The position numbers and the translations under genes are program-made. From Pseudonocardia sp. MH-G8 (GTDB taxonomy: Bacteria; Actinomycetota; Actinomycetes; Mycobacteriales; Pseudonocardiaceae): a DNA stretch of 64,000 nucleotides. The stretch is taken from positions 518,744-582,743 of the forward strand of contig NZ_NKYF01000002.1 in NCBI RefSeq assembly GCF_002262885.1, given 5' to 3'. The notes under the pieces were generated by a model that had not been told where the DNA came from, did not search any database, and was given only the letters and a program-made list of their open reading frames with translations. Below, one piece after another: positions 1 through 8,798 of this stretch (the stretch's first letter is position 1; every line of letters begins with the position of its first letter).

Positions 1-1
1 G

Positions 2-1630
2 GTCGACGACGACATCGCCACCGCCGTTCCCACGGTGGTCAAGTACGCCGAGTCCACCGAGGCCGTCGTCGTCCGCGAGAGCGAGTCGGAGAGCAGCCCC
101 GACGAACGCACCGCGGTGTCGGCGGGCCAGCTCGTCCAGCACGTCTCGGAGGCCGGCAACCCGGGCAACAAGGCGAGGCTCAGCTACGCCGAGGTGGGTC
201 TGCCGCGCAAGCTGCTGGCCGGCGGTCTGGTGCTCGTCGACACCCCGGGCGTGGGTGGCCTCGGGTCCGCCCACGGCGCAGCCACGATGTCCGCGCTGCC
301 CAGTGCGGACGCCGTCCTGCTCGTCTCGGACGCCGCGCAGGAGTACACCGGCCCGGAGCTCGAGTTCCTCGACGCGGCCATGAAGCTGTGCCCGAACGTC
401 GCCTGCGTGCTCACCAAGACCGACCTCTACCCGCACTGGCGGCGGATCGAGGAGCTCGACCGCGGGCACCTGGCCCGGGCGGGGGTCGAGGCCGAGATCT
501 TCCCGGTCTCGTCGGTGCTGCGGCTGCACGCCGCGAAGACGCAGGACGCCGCGCTGATGGACGAGTCGGGGTTCAAGCCGCTGGTCGACTACCTGCTGCG
601 CAAGGTGGTGGCGCAGTCCGACGAGCTCGACCGCCGCTCCACCAGCCAGGACGTCATCTCGATCTCCGAACAGCTGGCCTCGGGCATGAGGGCCGAGCTC
701 GCCGTGCAGCAGGACCCCGAGCGGATGGACGCCCTGGTCCAGGATCTGACCAGGGCGAAGTCCCGCGCCGACGAGCTCAAGCAGCGCTCCTCGCGCTGGC
801 AGCTCACCTTGAACGACGGTGTCGCCGACCTGCAGTCCGACATCGAGTACGACCTGCGCGACCGGCTGCGCTCGATCGGGCGCGAGGCCGAGCAGCTGAT
901 CGATGACGGCGACCCCGCCGAGGTGTGGGAACAGTTCACCGAGTGGTTCCACCAGCAGATCTCCTCGGCGTCCTCGGCCAACTTCGTGTGGGCGGCCGAA
1001 CGGGCCCGCTGGCTGGCCACCCAAGTGGCCGAGCACTTCGCCGAAGGAGCCGACGTCGCGCTCCCGAAACTGCGCTTCGACGAGGAGGGCATCGCGGGCA
1101 AGGTCGACCCGCTCGCGGAGCCGGAGCACGAGAACACCGGGATCGGCAACACGCTGCTCACCGGCATGCGCGGCGGGTACGGCGGCATGTTGATGTTCGG
1201 GATGCTGGGCACCTTCGCGGGCTTGCCGATCTTCGCCGGCGCCCCCGCCGGCGTGCTGCTGGGCATCAAGTCGGTGCGCGACGAGCGCAAGCGGATGTTG
1301 CAGAAGCGTCGCTCGGACGCGAAGAACGGCGTGCGCAAGCACATCGACGAGGTCACTTTCCAGGTCGGGAAGGACTCCCGCGACATGCTGCGCCGGACGC
1401 AGCGCCAGCTGCGCGACCACTTCAGCGCGCTCGCCGAGGAGGTCAGCACCTCCATCTCCGCGTCGGTCAACGCGGCGCAGAGCGCCGTGAAGACCAGCAG
1501 TTCCGAGCGCGAGAGACGCATCCGCGATCTCAAGGCCGAGATCGGGCGGGTCAACGGTCTCGCCGAGCGGGCCCGTGCGCTGGTGAGCGACAAGCGGCCC
1601 GCGGCCGTGTCGGCGGGGGGAGCCGCATGA
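2..1630 (+). CDS. iniA: Dynamin-like GTPase, IniA-like (5' end outside window)
   Basis: The frame is open from base 2, so the real start and the P-loop lie upstream of the window. Visible are the G3 motif DTPG (near base 240), the G4 motif TKTD (near base 415), a long helical region, and a hydrophobic Gly-rich stretch (about bases 1145-1270) that looks like the membrane-inserting part of a bacterial dynamin. A basic coiled-coil-like C-terminus follows. It overlaps the next GTPase by ATGA. Mycobacterial IniA is a membrane-remodelling dynamin-like protein encoded beside IniC and induced by cell-wall inhibitors. The IniA assignment rests on this fold plus the IniC-like neighbour and could be a general dynamin paralogue. 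Confidence 0.8.
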   Translation, partial: VDDDIATAVPTVVKYAESTEAVVVRESESESSPDERTAVSAGQLVQHVSEAGNPGNKARLSYAEVGLPRKLLAGGLVLVDTPGVGGLGSAHGAATMSALPSADAVLLVSDAAQEYTGPELEFLDAAMKLCPNVACVLTKTDLYPHWRRIEELDRGHLARAGVEAEIFPVSSVLRLHAAKTQDAALMDESGFKPLVDYLLRKVVAQSDELDRRSTSQDVISISEQLASGMRAELAVQQDPERMDALVQDLTRAKSRADELKQRSSRWQLTLNDGVADLQSDIEYDLRDRLRSIGREAEQLIDDGDPAEVWEQFTEWFHQQISSASSANFVWAAERARWLATQVAEHFAEGADVALPKLRFDEEGIAGKVDPLAEPEHENTGIGNTLLTGMRGGYGGMLMFGMLGTFAGLPIFAGAPAGVLLGIKSVRDERKRMLQKRRSDAKNGVRKHIDEVTFQVGKDSRDMLRRTQRQLRDHFSALAEEVSTSISASVNAAQSAVKTSSSERERRIRDLKAEIGRVNGLAERARALVSDKRPAAVSAGGAA

Positions 1631-3102
1631 GTACCCCGGCACCGCCGCTCGGTTCGGTCGTGCGCGTCCTGCTGCGGCGCACCATCGAGGCCTACCAGGA
1701 CAGCCCGCAGGCGGTCGGCTGGCTGCAGCACAACCTGCAGCGCTTCGAGGAGCCGCTGCGCGTCGCGATCGCCGGCAAGGTCAAGGCCGGCAAGTCCACG
1801 CTGCTCAACGCGCTCGTCGGCGAGGAGATCGCGCCCACCGACGCGGGCGAGTGCACCCGCGTGGTCACGTGGTACATCGACGCGCAGATCCCCAAGGTCA
1901 CGATGTTCCCGCGCGCCGCGCCACCACAGCAGCTCACGATCAACCGGGCGGGCGGCGGGCTGTCGTTCGACCTGCGCGGCACGCCCGTGGAGGAGCTCGA
2001 GAAGCTCGAGGTCCAGTGGCCGTCGCAGAACCTGCGGGCCCAGACGCTGATCGACACGCCCGGGATCGCGTCCCTGTCGGCCGACACCTCGGCGCGAGCA
2101 GGCGCGTTCCTCGCTCCCGAGGACGCGCCCACCCAGGCCGATGCCGTCGTCTACCTGATGCGGCACCTGCACGCCACCGACGTCCGCTTCCTCGAGTCGT
2201 TCTTCGACCAGGGCGTGGCGCGGGCCACCCCGATCAACACGATCGGCGTGCTGTCGCGCGCCGACGAGATCGGCGTCGGCCGGCTCGACGCGCTGACCTC
2301 GGCACGCCGGATCGCGCGGCGCTACCGGGCGGACGACAAGATCCGCGGTCTGTGCCAGACGGTCGTGCCGGTGGCGGGTCTGCTCGCGCAGACGGGCCGC
2401 ACGATGCGCCAGCACGAGTTCACGGCGCTCACCGCGCTCGCCGCCCTGCCGCGCTCCGACATCGAGTCGATGTTGCTGTCCGCGGACCGTTTCTCCCGCA
2501 CCGAACTCGACACTCCTGACGCCGAGACGCGCGCCAAGCTCATGGAGAGGTTCGGGCTGTTCGGGGTGCGGCTGAGCACCACGCTCATCCGCCAGGGCAT
2601 GACCGACCCGAACACGATCGCGTCCGAGCTCGTCAAGCGCAGCGGGCTCGACGAGCTGCGCAGCGTGCTCGTCACCCAGTTCGCCGAGCGCCGGGACCTG
2701 CTCAAGGCGCGCTCGGCACTGCTGGCCGTCGACCTGGTGCTGTCCCGCGAGCCGCGCCCGTCCGCCGCGCCGTTGCAGGCCGAGCTGGAGCGCATCCTCG
2801 CCGGCGCCCACGAGTTCGCGGAGCTGAGGCTGCTCTCCACCCTGCGGGCGGGCGCCGTCAAGCTCCCGAAGGAGGCGGTGCAGGAGGCCGAGCGGCTGCT
2901 CGGCGGCGACGGAGGGGCGCCCGCGGCCCGGCTGGGCCTGGAGCCCGACGCGGGGCCGCAGGAGCTGTGGGACGCCGCGATCGACGCGGCCGGCCGCTGG
3001 CAGCGGCGCGCCGAGAGCCCGATGTCCAGCCGCGCGGTGTCCGACGTGGCCCGGCTGGTGGTCCGCAGCTGCGAGGGAGTGCTGGCGAGCCTGCCCCGCT
3101 GA
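1627..3102 (+). CDS. iniC: Dynamin-like GTPase, IniC-like
   Basis: 491 aa, starting at the ATG that overlaps the upstream stop (ATGA). The N-terminal GTPase domain has a P-loop (AGKVKAGKST, residues 49-58), DTPG at 143-146, and a G4-like SRAD at 210-213. Phrases such as APTDAGECTRVVTWY, GGLSFDLR, SRADEIG and ARLGLEP closely match mycobacterial IniC as I remember it, and the length agrees (IniC is just under 500 aa). No clear transmembrane segment is seen, unlike the upstream partner. The pair probably forms a heteromeric membrane-associated GTPase system involved in envelope stress. Convergent with the IniR-like regulator, with only about 9 bp between stop codons. Confidence 0.85.
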   Translation: MSTPAPPLGSVVRVLLRRTIEAYQDSPQAVGWLQHNLQRFEEPLRVAIAGKVKAGKSTLLNALVGEEIAPTDAGECTRVVTWYIDAQIPKVTMFPRAAPPQQLTINRAGGGLSFDLRGTPVEELEKLEVQWPSQNLRAQTLIDTPGIASLSADTSARAGAFLAPEDAPTQADAVVYLMRHLHATDVRFLESFFDQGVARATPINTIGVLSRADEIGVGRLDALTSARRIARRYRADDKIRGLCQTVVPVAGLLAQTGRTMRQHEFTALTALAALPRSDIESMLLSADRFSRTELDTPDAETRAKLMERFGLFGVRLSTTLIRQGMTDPNTIASELVKRSGLDELRSVLVTQFAERRDLLKARSALLAVDLVLSREPRPSAAPLQAELERILAGAHEFAELRLLSTLRAGAVKLPKEAVQEAERLLGGDGGAPAARLGLEPDAGPQELWDAAIDAAGRWQRRAESPMSSRAVSDVARLVVRSCEGVLASLPR

Positions 3103-3111
3103 CCCCGCCCG

Positions 3112-5772
3112 CTAGTCCGTGCCGGGGCCGACGATCTGGCGCAGGTGGGCGAACAGCTCGCCGCGGCTGCCCGAGCCGAGGCGCTGGCGCATCCGGGCCA
3201 CGTGGTGCTCCACGGTCTTCGCCGAGATGAACAGCCGCTCGCCGATCTGCTTGTAGGTCAGGCCCTCGAGGACGAGCCCGGCCACCTCCCGCTCGCGCTC
3301 GCTGAGGGGACCGTCTCCTTCCGGGGCGGTGTCCGGCGTCTCGGGCTCTGCCGCGGGGGTGACCGGGATGCCGCCCGGGGCGGTGGCGATTGCGGCATCC
3401 GCGTCGACCGCCACGGCGCGCACTGCCGGGCCGCTGCTCTGCAGGGCGCGGGCGCAGCCGAGCAGGGCGGTCATCGCCTTGCGGTCGCGGGTCCGGATCG
3501 CGGCCTGGCCGGCGAGCTTCCCGCCCTCCCACGCCATCCCGACGGCGTGCAGGCCACGCGCCGCCGCCTCCACCCCGGCGGCGTCGACCTCGGAGTCGAG
3601 CATGCCCACCCAGTGCGGTGCGGCAGCGGCCATCGCCGCCGCGTACCGGCTGGCGCCCGCCGCCGTCTCCAGCGCTGCCGCGTGCCGCTGCGCGGCCTCC
3701 CGGCTCTCCGAGAGGATCGCCGCCTGCAGCCCCGCCCAGTGCAGCGGGGCCGCCCACAGCGCCGGATCACCGAGCCGGGCGAGCAGCTCGGCCGCCTCGT
3801 CCAGGTGCGGACGCACCCAGCTCGCCTCCCGTAGCCGGGTGGCGGCCATCCAGAGCTCCCCGAGCTGCTGCAGCACGAACAGGTCGACGGGGTGGCGGAC
3901 GATCGCCTCGCGCGCGCGGCCCCAGGCCGTCATCAGTACCGCGAGGTCACCGGCCCGGCGGGCGAGCGCGACGTCGAGAGCTGCGGCCAGCAGCTCGTCG
4001 CGGGGCTCGAGCCGGGCGCCCGGCGGGGATGCGGCGGCCAGGGCCGAGCGCGCCGCCGGCGTCGCCCCCCGGAACAGCGCGATCCAGCCGAGCAGCAGCC
4101 GGTGGCGGGTGACCGCTCCGCGCCCGCCCAGCCGCACCCGCAGCGCGCGCTCCAGCACCGACTGGGCGACGTCGAGCTCCCCGCAGTGCACGGCGACGAG
4201 CGCGGCGAGAGCAGCGGGGGTGTCCGGCAGGAGCGCAGCCCGCTGCGAGGACTCCAGCAACGACGCCGCGCGCGTCAGCTGCGACAGCGCGGCCGTCGGC
4301 GATCCGGCGACCGAGTCGTAGACGCCGTGGGCCATGAGCTCCTCGGCACCGGCGAGCAAGGTCGGCGGGCGGGGCGGGGCACCGGCGGCGGACGGGGGAG
4401 CGTGCAGCACCTTGCGGGCCTCGTCGAGAGCGCCGGTGCCGATCAACGCGGGCACGGCCAGCACGGCCGCGCTGCCCAACTCCGGCCCCAGCGCGGTGCC
4501 CATCCAGCGGTACAGCTCCGCGCTGCGCGCGAGCATGCCGCGGTGCGCGAGCACGGCAGCCGCCACCGTGCCGGCCCGTACGGCCTCCCCGGGCGGCACC
4601 TGCTCGGGAGCCGACAGCACCTGGTCGGCCTGGGTGAGGGCCAGCTCGAGGTCCCCCGTGAGCACCGCGGCCTCGGCCCGCTGCGCGGCCAGCCCGAGCG
4701 CGGAGCCGCCGGCGCGCACCGCCGCGTCGAGCAGCTCACCCGCCGAGGACGACCCGATGCGCAGCGCTTCCCCGGCCGCGGTGGTGAAGACCTCGGCGAT
4801 CCGCGCGCCGCTGGCTCCGGTGCCGAGCAGGCCGCGTGCGGCGGTGAGCACGCTGCCGCCCCGGTTCAACTCGATCTCGGCCAGCGCGCGCCGCAACTCC
4901 ACCCGCGACGCCTGCGGGGTGCGCGCCAGCACCGCGGCCGACACGAGCGGGATCGCCCCGCCCTCGGTCGTGAGCACACCGGCCGCCCGGGCGGCCTCCA
5001 ACTGCTCGTCGAGCCGCGCCGCGCCGTCGTCGGCGAGCCCGAGCAGCGGCACCAGGACCTCGGCCTCCAGCGGAGCGCCGAGCGCGCGGGCCAGCAGCAG
5101 CCCGCAGACGTCGTCACCCAGTCCGTGCAGGACGTAGCCGAGCTGCACCAGCAGACCCGCGGGCGGCCGGTCGGGCAGCGGAACCGAGCGCCGGTCCGGC
5201 CCCGCCTCCTCCACGAGGGCGGCGAGCAGGCGGTCGACGAGGCCGGGCACGCCTGCGGTGCGCTCGAGCACGTGGTCGACCAGCTCGACGGGCGGGTGCT
5301 CGGCGCCGAGGTGCAGCGTGGCCCGGGCGGCGACGCCGGTGCGGTCAAGGGCACCCAGCACCACCGGTGGGCGGGCCGCGGCGAGCGCCGCTCCGAGCGC
5401 GGCGGTGCCGGTGGGGCGCGGCCACGGGCGGTGAGCGACCACGAGGTGCCCGCCGGGTGCCGCAGCCAGCGCGGCGAGGTGCTCCAGCTCGTCCGGCCCG
5501 AGCAGGTGGGCGTCGTCGAGCAGCAGCACGTCGTCGGCACCGAGCGCGACCGACCCGGGCAGATCGCGGACGACGGTGGCCCCGGCGGCGGCGAAGGCCG
5601 CGGCGAGCGCGTCGAGCAGCACGGACTTGCCGTGACCACCAGGGCCGATCAGGTCGACGCGACGTACCGCTGCCGAACGCGCGGCTGCCTCGTGCACGAG
5701 GCGCCGCGCCACGGGCGAACCCGCGAGCAGCCTCTCCGGCGTTCTGGGCGCCGGCTGGGTTCGCGTCGACAC
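3112..5772 (-). CDS. LuxR-family STAND ATPase regulator, IniR-like
   Basis: About 886 aa from the GTG at 5772 (another GTG at 5826 is possible). The N-terminal ATPase module has Walker A GPGGHGKS and a Walker B-like stretch LLLDDAHLL. A long Ala/Leu-rich helical-repeat middle follows. The C-terminal LuxR helix-turn-helix begins LSEREREVAGLVLEGLTYK and continues with ISAKTVEHHV. This MalT-like architecture and size match mycobacterial IniR (Rv0339c), which sits beside iniBAC and controls it. The convergent position next to the IniA/IniC-like genes supports the same role here. The signal it senses cannot be read from the sequence. Confidence 0.8.
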   Translation of the reverse strand: MSTRTQPAPRTPERLLAGSPVARRLVHEAAARSAAVRRVDLIGPGGHGKSVLLDALAAAFAAAGATVVRDLPGSVALGADDVLLLDDAHLLGPDELEHLAALAAAPGGHLVVAHRPWPRPTGTAALGAALAAARPPVVLGALDRTGVAARATLHLGAEHPPVELVDHVLERTAGVPGLVDRLLAALVEEAGPDRRSVPLPDRPPAGLLVQLGYVLHGLGDDVCGLLLARALGAPLEAEVLVPLLGLADDGAARLDEQLEAARAAGVLTTEGGAIPLVSAAVLARTPQASRVELRRALAEIELNRGGSVLTAARGLLGTGASGARIAEVFTTAAGEALRIGSSSAGELLDAAVRAGGSALGLAAQRAEAAVLTGDLELALTQADQVLSAPEQVPPGEAVRAGTVAAAVLAHRGMLARSAELYRWMGTALGPELGSAAVLAVPALIGTGALDEARKVLHAPPSAAGAPPRPPTLLAGAEELMAHGVYDSVAGSPTAALSQLTRAASLLESSQRAALLPDTPAALAALVAVHCGELDVAQSVLERALRVRLGGRGAVTRHRLLLGWIALFRGATPAARSALAAASPPGARLEPRDELLAAALDVALARRAGDLAVLMTAWGRAREAIVRHPVDLFVLQQLGELWMAATRLREASWVRPHLDEAAELLARLGDPALWAAPLHWAGLQAAILSESREAAQRHAAALETAAGASRYAAAMAAAAPHWVGMLDSEVDAAGVEAAARGLHAVGMAWEGGKLAGQAAIRTRDRKAMTALLGCARALQSSGPAVRAVAVDADAAIATAPGGIPVTPAAEPETPDTAPEGDGPLSEREREVAGLVLEGLTYKQIGERLFISAKTVEHHVARMRQRLGSGSRGELFAHLRQIVGPGTD

Positions 5773-5900
5773 TGCTCGCAGGGTACTCAGCGTGGTCCCC
5801 GTCTCAGCATCGGGCGGTTGCAGCACGTGCCCACCCCATCCCCCGAACGGGCGAGATGGGACGATTCGGCCCCCCGAGGAGAGTGGCGGAGCGGAGGCGG

Positions 5901-6554
5901 ATGGACGCGGACGGACCCGTTTGGTGCATCGTGCTCGCCGGCGGAGCGGCACGCCGGTTCGGCGACCGGCCGAAGCAGTTCGAGCCGGTCGGCGGGGTGC
6001 GCATGGTCGACCGGACCGTCGCCGCCGCCCGCCGCACCTGCGACGGCGTCGCGCTCGTCCTGCCGTCCGGACACGGGTGGACGGGCGAGCCGGTCGACTC
6101 CTTCGCCGAGGGCGGCGACCACCAGTCGGAGTCGTTGCGCGCGGGGCTCGCCACGCTGCCTCCCGACGCCGCGGTCGTCGTGGTGGCCGACCCCGCCCAC
6201 CCGCTCGCGTCCGACGCGCTGTTCCGATCGGTGATCGCGGCGGTGCGCGAGGGCGCGGACGGGGCGGTGCCGGTCGTCCCGATCCTGGAGGTCGTCCAGC
6301 GCGTGGCCGACGGCCGTGTCCACGAGACGCTGCCGAAGCACGACCTCGTGCTGACGCAGACCCCGCAGGCGTTCCGCGCCGGTGCGCTGCGTGCCGTGCA
6401 CGCCGACCGGCCCCGTCCGGTGGAGAACTCCGGCCTGGTCGTGGAGCGCGGGTACGGGGTCGTCACCGTTGCCGGTGATGTCCGCAACGTCCATGTCACA
6501 ACACGGGCAGAACTGGCGATAGCCGAGAGTCTGACGTTTCGTGAGATTTGCTGA
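5901..6554 (+). CDS. IspD/TarI-family cytidylyltransferase
   Basis: 217 aa from the ATG at 5901. The N-terminal nucleotide-binding loop reads LAGGAARRFGDRPKQFEPVGG with the signature PKQ lysine at about residue 25. Further family motifs are ESLRAGL, VVVADPAHPL (usually DAARP in IspD) and TQTPQAFR. The family transfers CMP from CTP to a sugar-alcohol or methylerythritol phosphate. No ispF, carD or other MEP-pathway gene is adjacent. The next gene, 65 bp downstream on the same strand, is another CTP-dependent sugar-phosphate nucleotidyltransferase. A polyol-phosphate (TarI-like) role is therefore as plausible as true IspD. Substrate unresolved. Confidence 0.75.
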   Translation: MDADGPVWCIVLAGGAARRFGDRPKQFEPVGGVRMVDRTVAAARRTCDGVALVLPSGHGWTGEPVDSFAEGGDHQSESLRAGLATLPPDAAVVVVADPAHPLASDALFRSVIAAVREGADGAVPVVPILEVVQRVADGRVHETLPKHDLVLTQTPQAFRAGALRAVHADRPRPVENSGLVVERGYGVVTVAGDVRNVHVTTRAELAIAESLTFREIC

Positions 6555-6619
6555 CCGGACCAGCACTGCACTACGACATGCGCAAGCAATCCCGATACAG
6601 CGGAGGGACACGCTACCCA

Positions 6620-7435
6620 ATGGACTACGACACCCCGGTGGTCATCCTCTGCGGAGGACAGGGCACGCGGATCCGCGAGGTCAGCGAGCGACTGCCGAAG
6701 GCGATGGTGGACATCGGCGGACGGCCGATCCTCTGGCACATCATGAAGCTGTACAGCCACTTCGGTTACCGCCGCTTCATCCTCTGCCTCGGGTACAAGG
6801 GCTGGGAGATCAAGCAGTTCTTCCTGGACTACCGGTCCCACATGTCCGATTTCACCCTTTCTCTCTCCGAGGGTGATCACCAGCCGCAGTTCCGCAACGG
6901 CGTGGCCGACGAGAACTGGGAGATCACCTTCGCCGAGACCGGGCTCGAGGCGGGCACCGGCGCGCGGTTGCGTCGCATCCGCGACTACATCGACACCCCG
7001 CAGTTCATGATGACCTACGGCGACGGCGTGAGCGCCGTCGACATCGCCCACCTCGCGAAGGCCCACGCGGACGGCGGCCGCATCGGCACCGTCACCGGCG
7101 TGCACCCGACGTCGAAGTTCGGCGAGATGCAGGTCGACGGCAACGTCGTGGCCGAGTTCAACGAGAAGCCGACGCAGGTCACCGGCTGGGTGAGCGGCGG
7201 GTACTTCGTCTTCGAGAAGACGTTCCTCGACGACTACCTCGACGACGACGAGGACCTGTTCCTCGAGGCCGAGCCCTTGCAGCAGCTGGCCCGCGACAAG
7301 CAGCTCACCGTGAACAAGCACGAGGGCTTCTGGGCCGCGATGGACACCTACAAGGACTACCAGGCACTCAACGGGCTCTGGGCCGCAGGCGACGCCCCTT
7401 GGAAGCTGTGGGAGAACGAGCGCGCCACCTGGTGA
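6620..7435 (+). CDS. Glucose-1-phosphate cytidylyltransferase-like (RfbF family)
   Basis: 271 aa. The ATG at 6620 is preceded by a GGAGGG ribosome-binding site at 6602-6607. The N-terminus VVILCGGQGTRIREVSERLP with PKAM is the sugar-nucleotidyltransferase signature. The sequence then follows the RfbF pattern (GGRPILWHIMK, CLGYKGWEIKQFF, MTYGDGVS, GEMQVDG, GGYFVFEK, FWAAMDTYKDY). RfbF makes CDP-glucose from glucose-1-phosphate and CTP, the entry to CDP-dideoxyhexoses. The usual CDP-glucose 4,6-dehydratase (rfbG) is absent from the window. Probably co-transcribed with the upstream IspD-like gene. Confidence 0.85.
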   Translation: MDYDTPVVILCGGQGTRIREVSERLPKAMVDIGGRPILWHIMKLYSHFGYRRFILCLGYKGWEIKQFFLDYRSHMSDFTLSLSEGDHQPQFRNGVADENWEITFAETGLEAGTGARLRRIRDYIDTPQFMMTYGDGVSAVDIAHLAKAHADGGRIGTVTGVHPTSKFGEMQVDGNVVAEFNEKPTQVTGWVSGGYFVFEKTFLDDYLDDDEDLFLEAEPLQQLARDKQLTVNKHEGFWAAMDTYKDYQALNGLWAAGDAPWKLWENERATW

Positions 7436-7459
7436 CGCCGGCGCGACACACGCACACCC

Positions 7460-7551
7460 AGGCCCCGACTCGCGGGGGTACGGCGCGCATCCCCCGCGAG
7501 TCGGGGCCTGAGGCGCGCGAGTCGCGCCACGAGACCCCGGGAGTCGGGGTC
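7460..7551. repeat. GAGTCGGGG palindromic repeat, copy 1
   Basis: A perfect 19-bp inverted repeat (arms 7460-7478 and 7491-7509, 12-nt spacer) with core CCCCGCGAGTCGGGGCC is followed by two partial copies (GCGAGTCGC near 7518 and GGGAGTCGGGG near 7540). It fills the gap between two convergent genes and could act as a bidirectional terminator. The same core recurs near 56.05 kb and 63.87 kb. Confidence 0.85.
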
Positions 7552-7567
7552 GTGAGGTAGCGGGTCG

Positions 7568-8584
7568 TCAGGCGCGCCTGGCGGCGGCGTCGAGCAGGCG
7601 CAGCCAGTCGTCGACGCCGGAGATCGAGGACGCCCGCACCGCCGGTGCCGGGGTGAGCGCCCGGATCGCGCGCTCGACCTCGGCCGGATCGCCGTCGGCC
7701 GTCACCAGCAGCGGCCACGACTCACCGCCGAGCACGCCGTTGACCTCCTCCGTGCGGTGCGCGGTCTGGAACAGCCGGACGGCGTCGAGGGTCCGATCGT
7801 CGAAGCGGCCGTCGGCCTGCACCGCAGGCAGGCCTGCGGCCCGCAGCAGGTGCTGGGCCGCCTGCACAGGAGCCCCGCGGTCGTCCTTGCGCAGCAGCGG
7901 CCAGGACGCCCGGCGGGCCGCCTTCCCGGACAGGCGCTCGCCGAGCAGCCCGGCCACCTCGCCGCGCAGCGCCGGCAGCATCCCGTATAGGGCGTCTCCA
8001 GGGCAGGCGGTGTCCTTGAAGTCGCGGTGCCCGACGATCTCCGCCGGTCCGATCCCGTACTGCTCGCAGATGTAGGCGCACGTCGTGCGCAGGCTCTCCC
8101 ACAGCGCGTCGGGAGGTTCCTCGGCGCTGTAGGTGCCCTCGTTCTCGATGCCGACCGCGACGACGTTCTGCCCGGTGCAGTGCGCCCCCTCCACCTGCCG
8201 GCGGCCGCCGCGCAGGACCTCGAGGCTGCGGTGCCTGCCCTCCAGGACGAAGCCGCCACGGCTGATCGTGAAGTTCTGCCCGGTGTCGATCCACCCGCGC
8301 CGGTCCATGTGGAAGCCCTGGATCAGCCGCGCGACGTTGTCGGCGGCGCCCCGGCTGACGTCCTCGACGTTCGCCGTGGCGGTGTGGTGCACGATGATCC
8401 GGATCGGCCGCTGGTTCCACACCGGGATGACATCGCGGTTCGGCCGGGCGCCCCACTCGTCGCACCCGATGATCGTGGGGCTCTCCGCGGCCCGCGCCCG
8501 GGCAGGCCGCGCGAGGCCGCCGAAGGCGCCCGCGAGGACGAGACCTCCGACGATGACGCTGCGACGGGGCAGATCAGGAGCCAT
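7568..8584 (-). CDS. Secreted N-acetylmuramoyl-L-alanine amidase (PGRP type) with C-terminal PG-binding-like region
   Basis: 338 aa from the ATG at 8584, which has GGGAGGA 5-6 nt upstream. The N-terminus holds a twin-arginine-type signal (PRRSVIVGG, hydrophobic run, cleavage near ARA-AES at about residue 32). The Amidase_2/PGRP domain spans about residues 38-205. Its zinc ligands can be picked out: H66 or H67 in VHHTAT, H187 in GHRDF and C194 in TACPGD. The C-terminal 130 residues resemble a peptidoglycan-binding-like region (DGRFDDRTLDAVRLFQ). It should cleave the lactyl-Ala bond of peptidoglycan outside the membrane. Divergent from the acyl-CoA dehydrogenase. Confidence 0.85.
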   Translation of the reverse strand: MAPDLPRRSVIVGGLVLAGAFGGLARPARARAAESPTIIGCDEWGARPNRDVIPVWNQRPIRIIVHHTATANVEDVSRGAADNVARLIQGFHMDRRGWIDTGQNFTISRGGFVLEGRHRSLEVLRGGRRQVEGAHCTGQNVVAVGIENEGTYSAEEPPDALWESLRTTCAYICEQYGIGPAEIVGHRDFKDTACPGDALYGMLPALRGEVAGLLGERLSGKAARRASWPLLRKDDRGAPVQAAQHLLRAAGLPAVQADGRFDDRTLDAVRLFQTAHRTEEVNGVLGGESWPLLVTADGDPAEVERAIRALTPAPAVRASSISGVDDWLRLLDAAARRA

Positions 8585-8741
8585 GCCGTCCTCCCGTCGG
8601 TGCCCTCTCGGCGCGTGCACATCGGATGACTGTCGATCTCCGCACGATGCGTGACGGACCGGCCACGCACAACGGGTGCTCCTCGAAGGTGTGATCGCCC
8701 GGTCGGGCGCGCGGGGCGGTGCGCGCCCGCCCTTGTCGCGG

Positions 8742-8778
8742 TTACCGATGGGTAATATGCTGGGGTTACCGACGGGTA
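8742..8778 (+). promoter_or_regulatory. Paired TTACCGAYGGGTA operator-like sites
   Basis: TTACCGATGGGTAA (8742-8755) is a palindrome with TTACC/GGTAA arms. A second copy, TTACCGACGGGTA (8766-8778), lies 24 bp downstream. A TAATAT sequence (8753-8758) overlapping the first site looks like a -10 box. Position just upstream of the dehydrogenase start suggests repression, for example by a TetR-type fatty-acid regulator. The regulator is not in this window. Confidence 0.6.
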
Positions 8779-8798
8779 GGCGATGGGGAGCGAGTCAG

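Noticed and set aside
589..2811. A 740-codon open frame antisense to the dynamin genes (and similar long ones at 3892-6234, 8766-10211 and 15408-17537)
   Set aside because: Very GC-rich DNA leaves antisense frames open. These read as Arg/Gly/Ala-rich low-complexity sequence with no family motifs, while the opposite strand holds clear genes.
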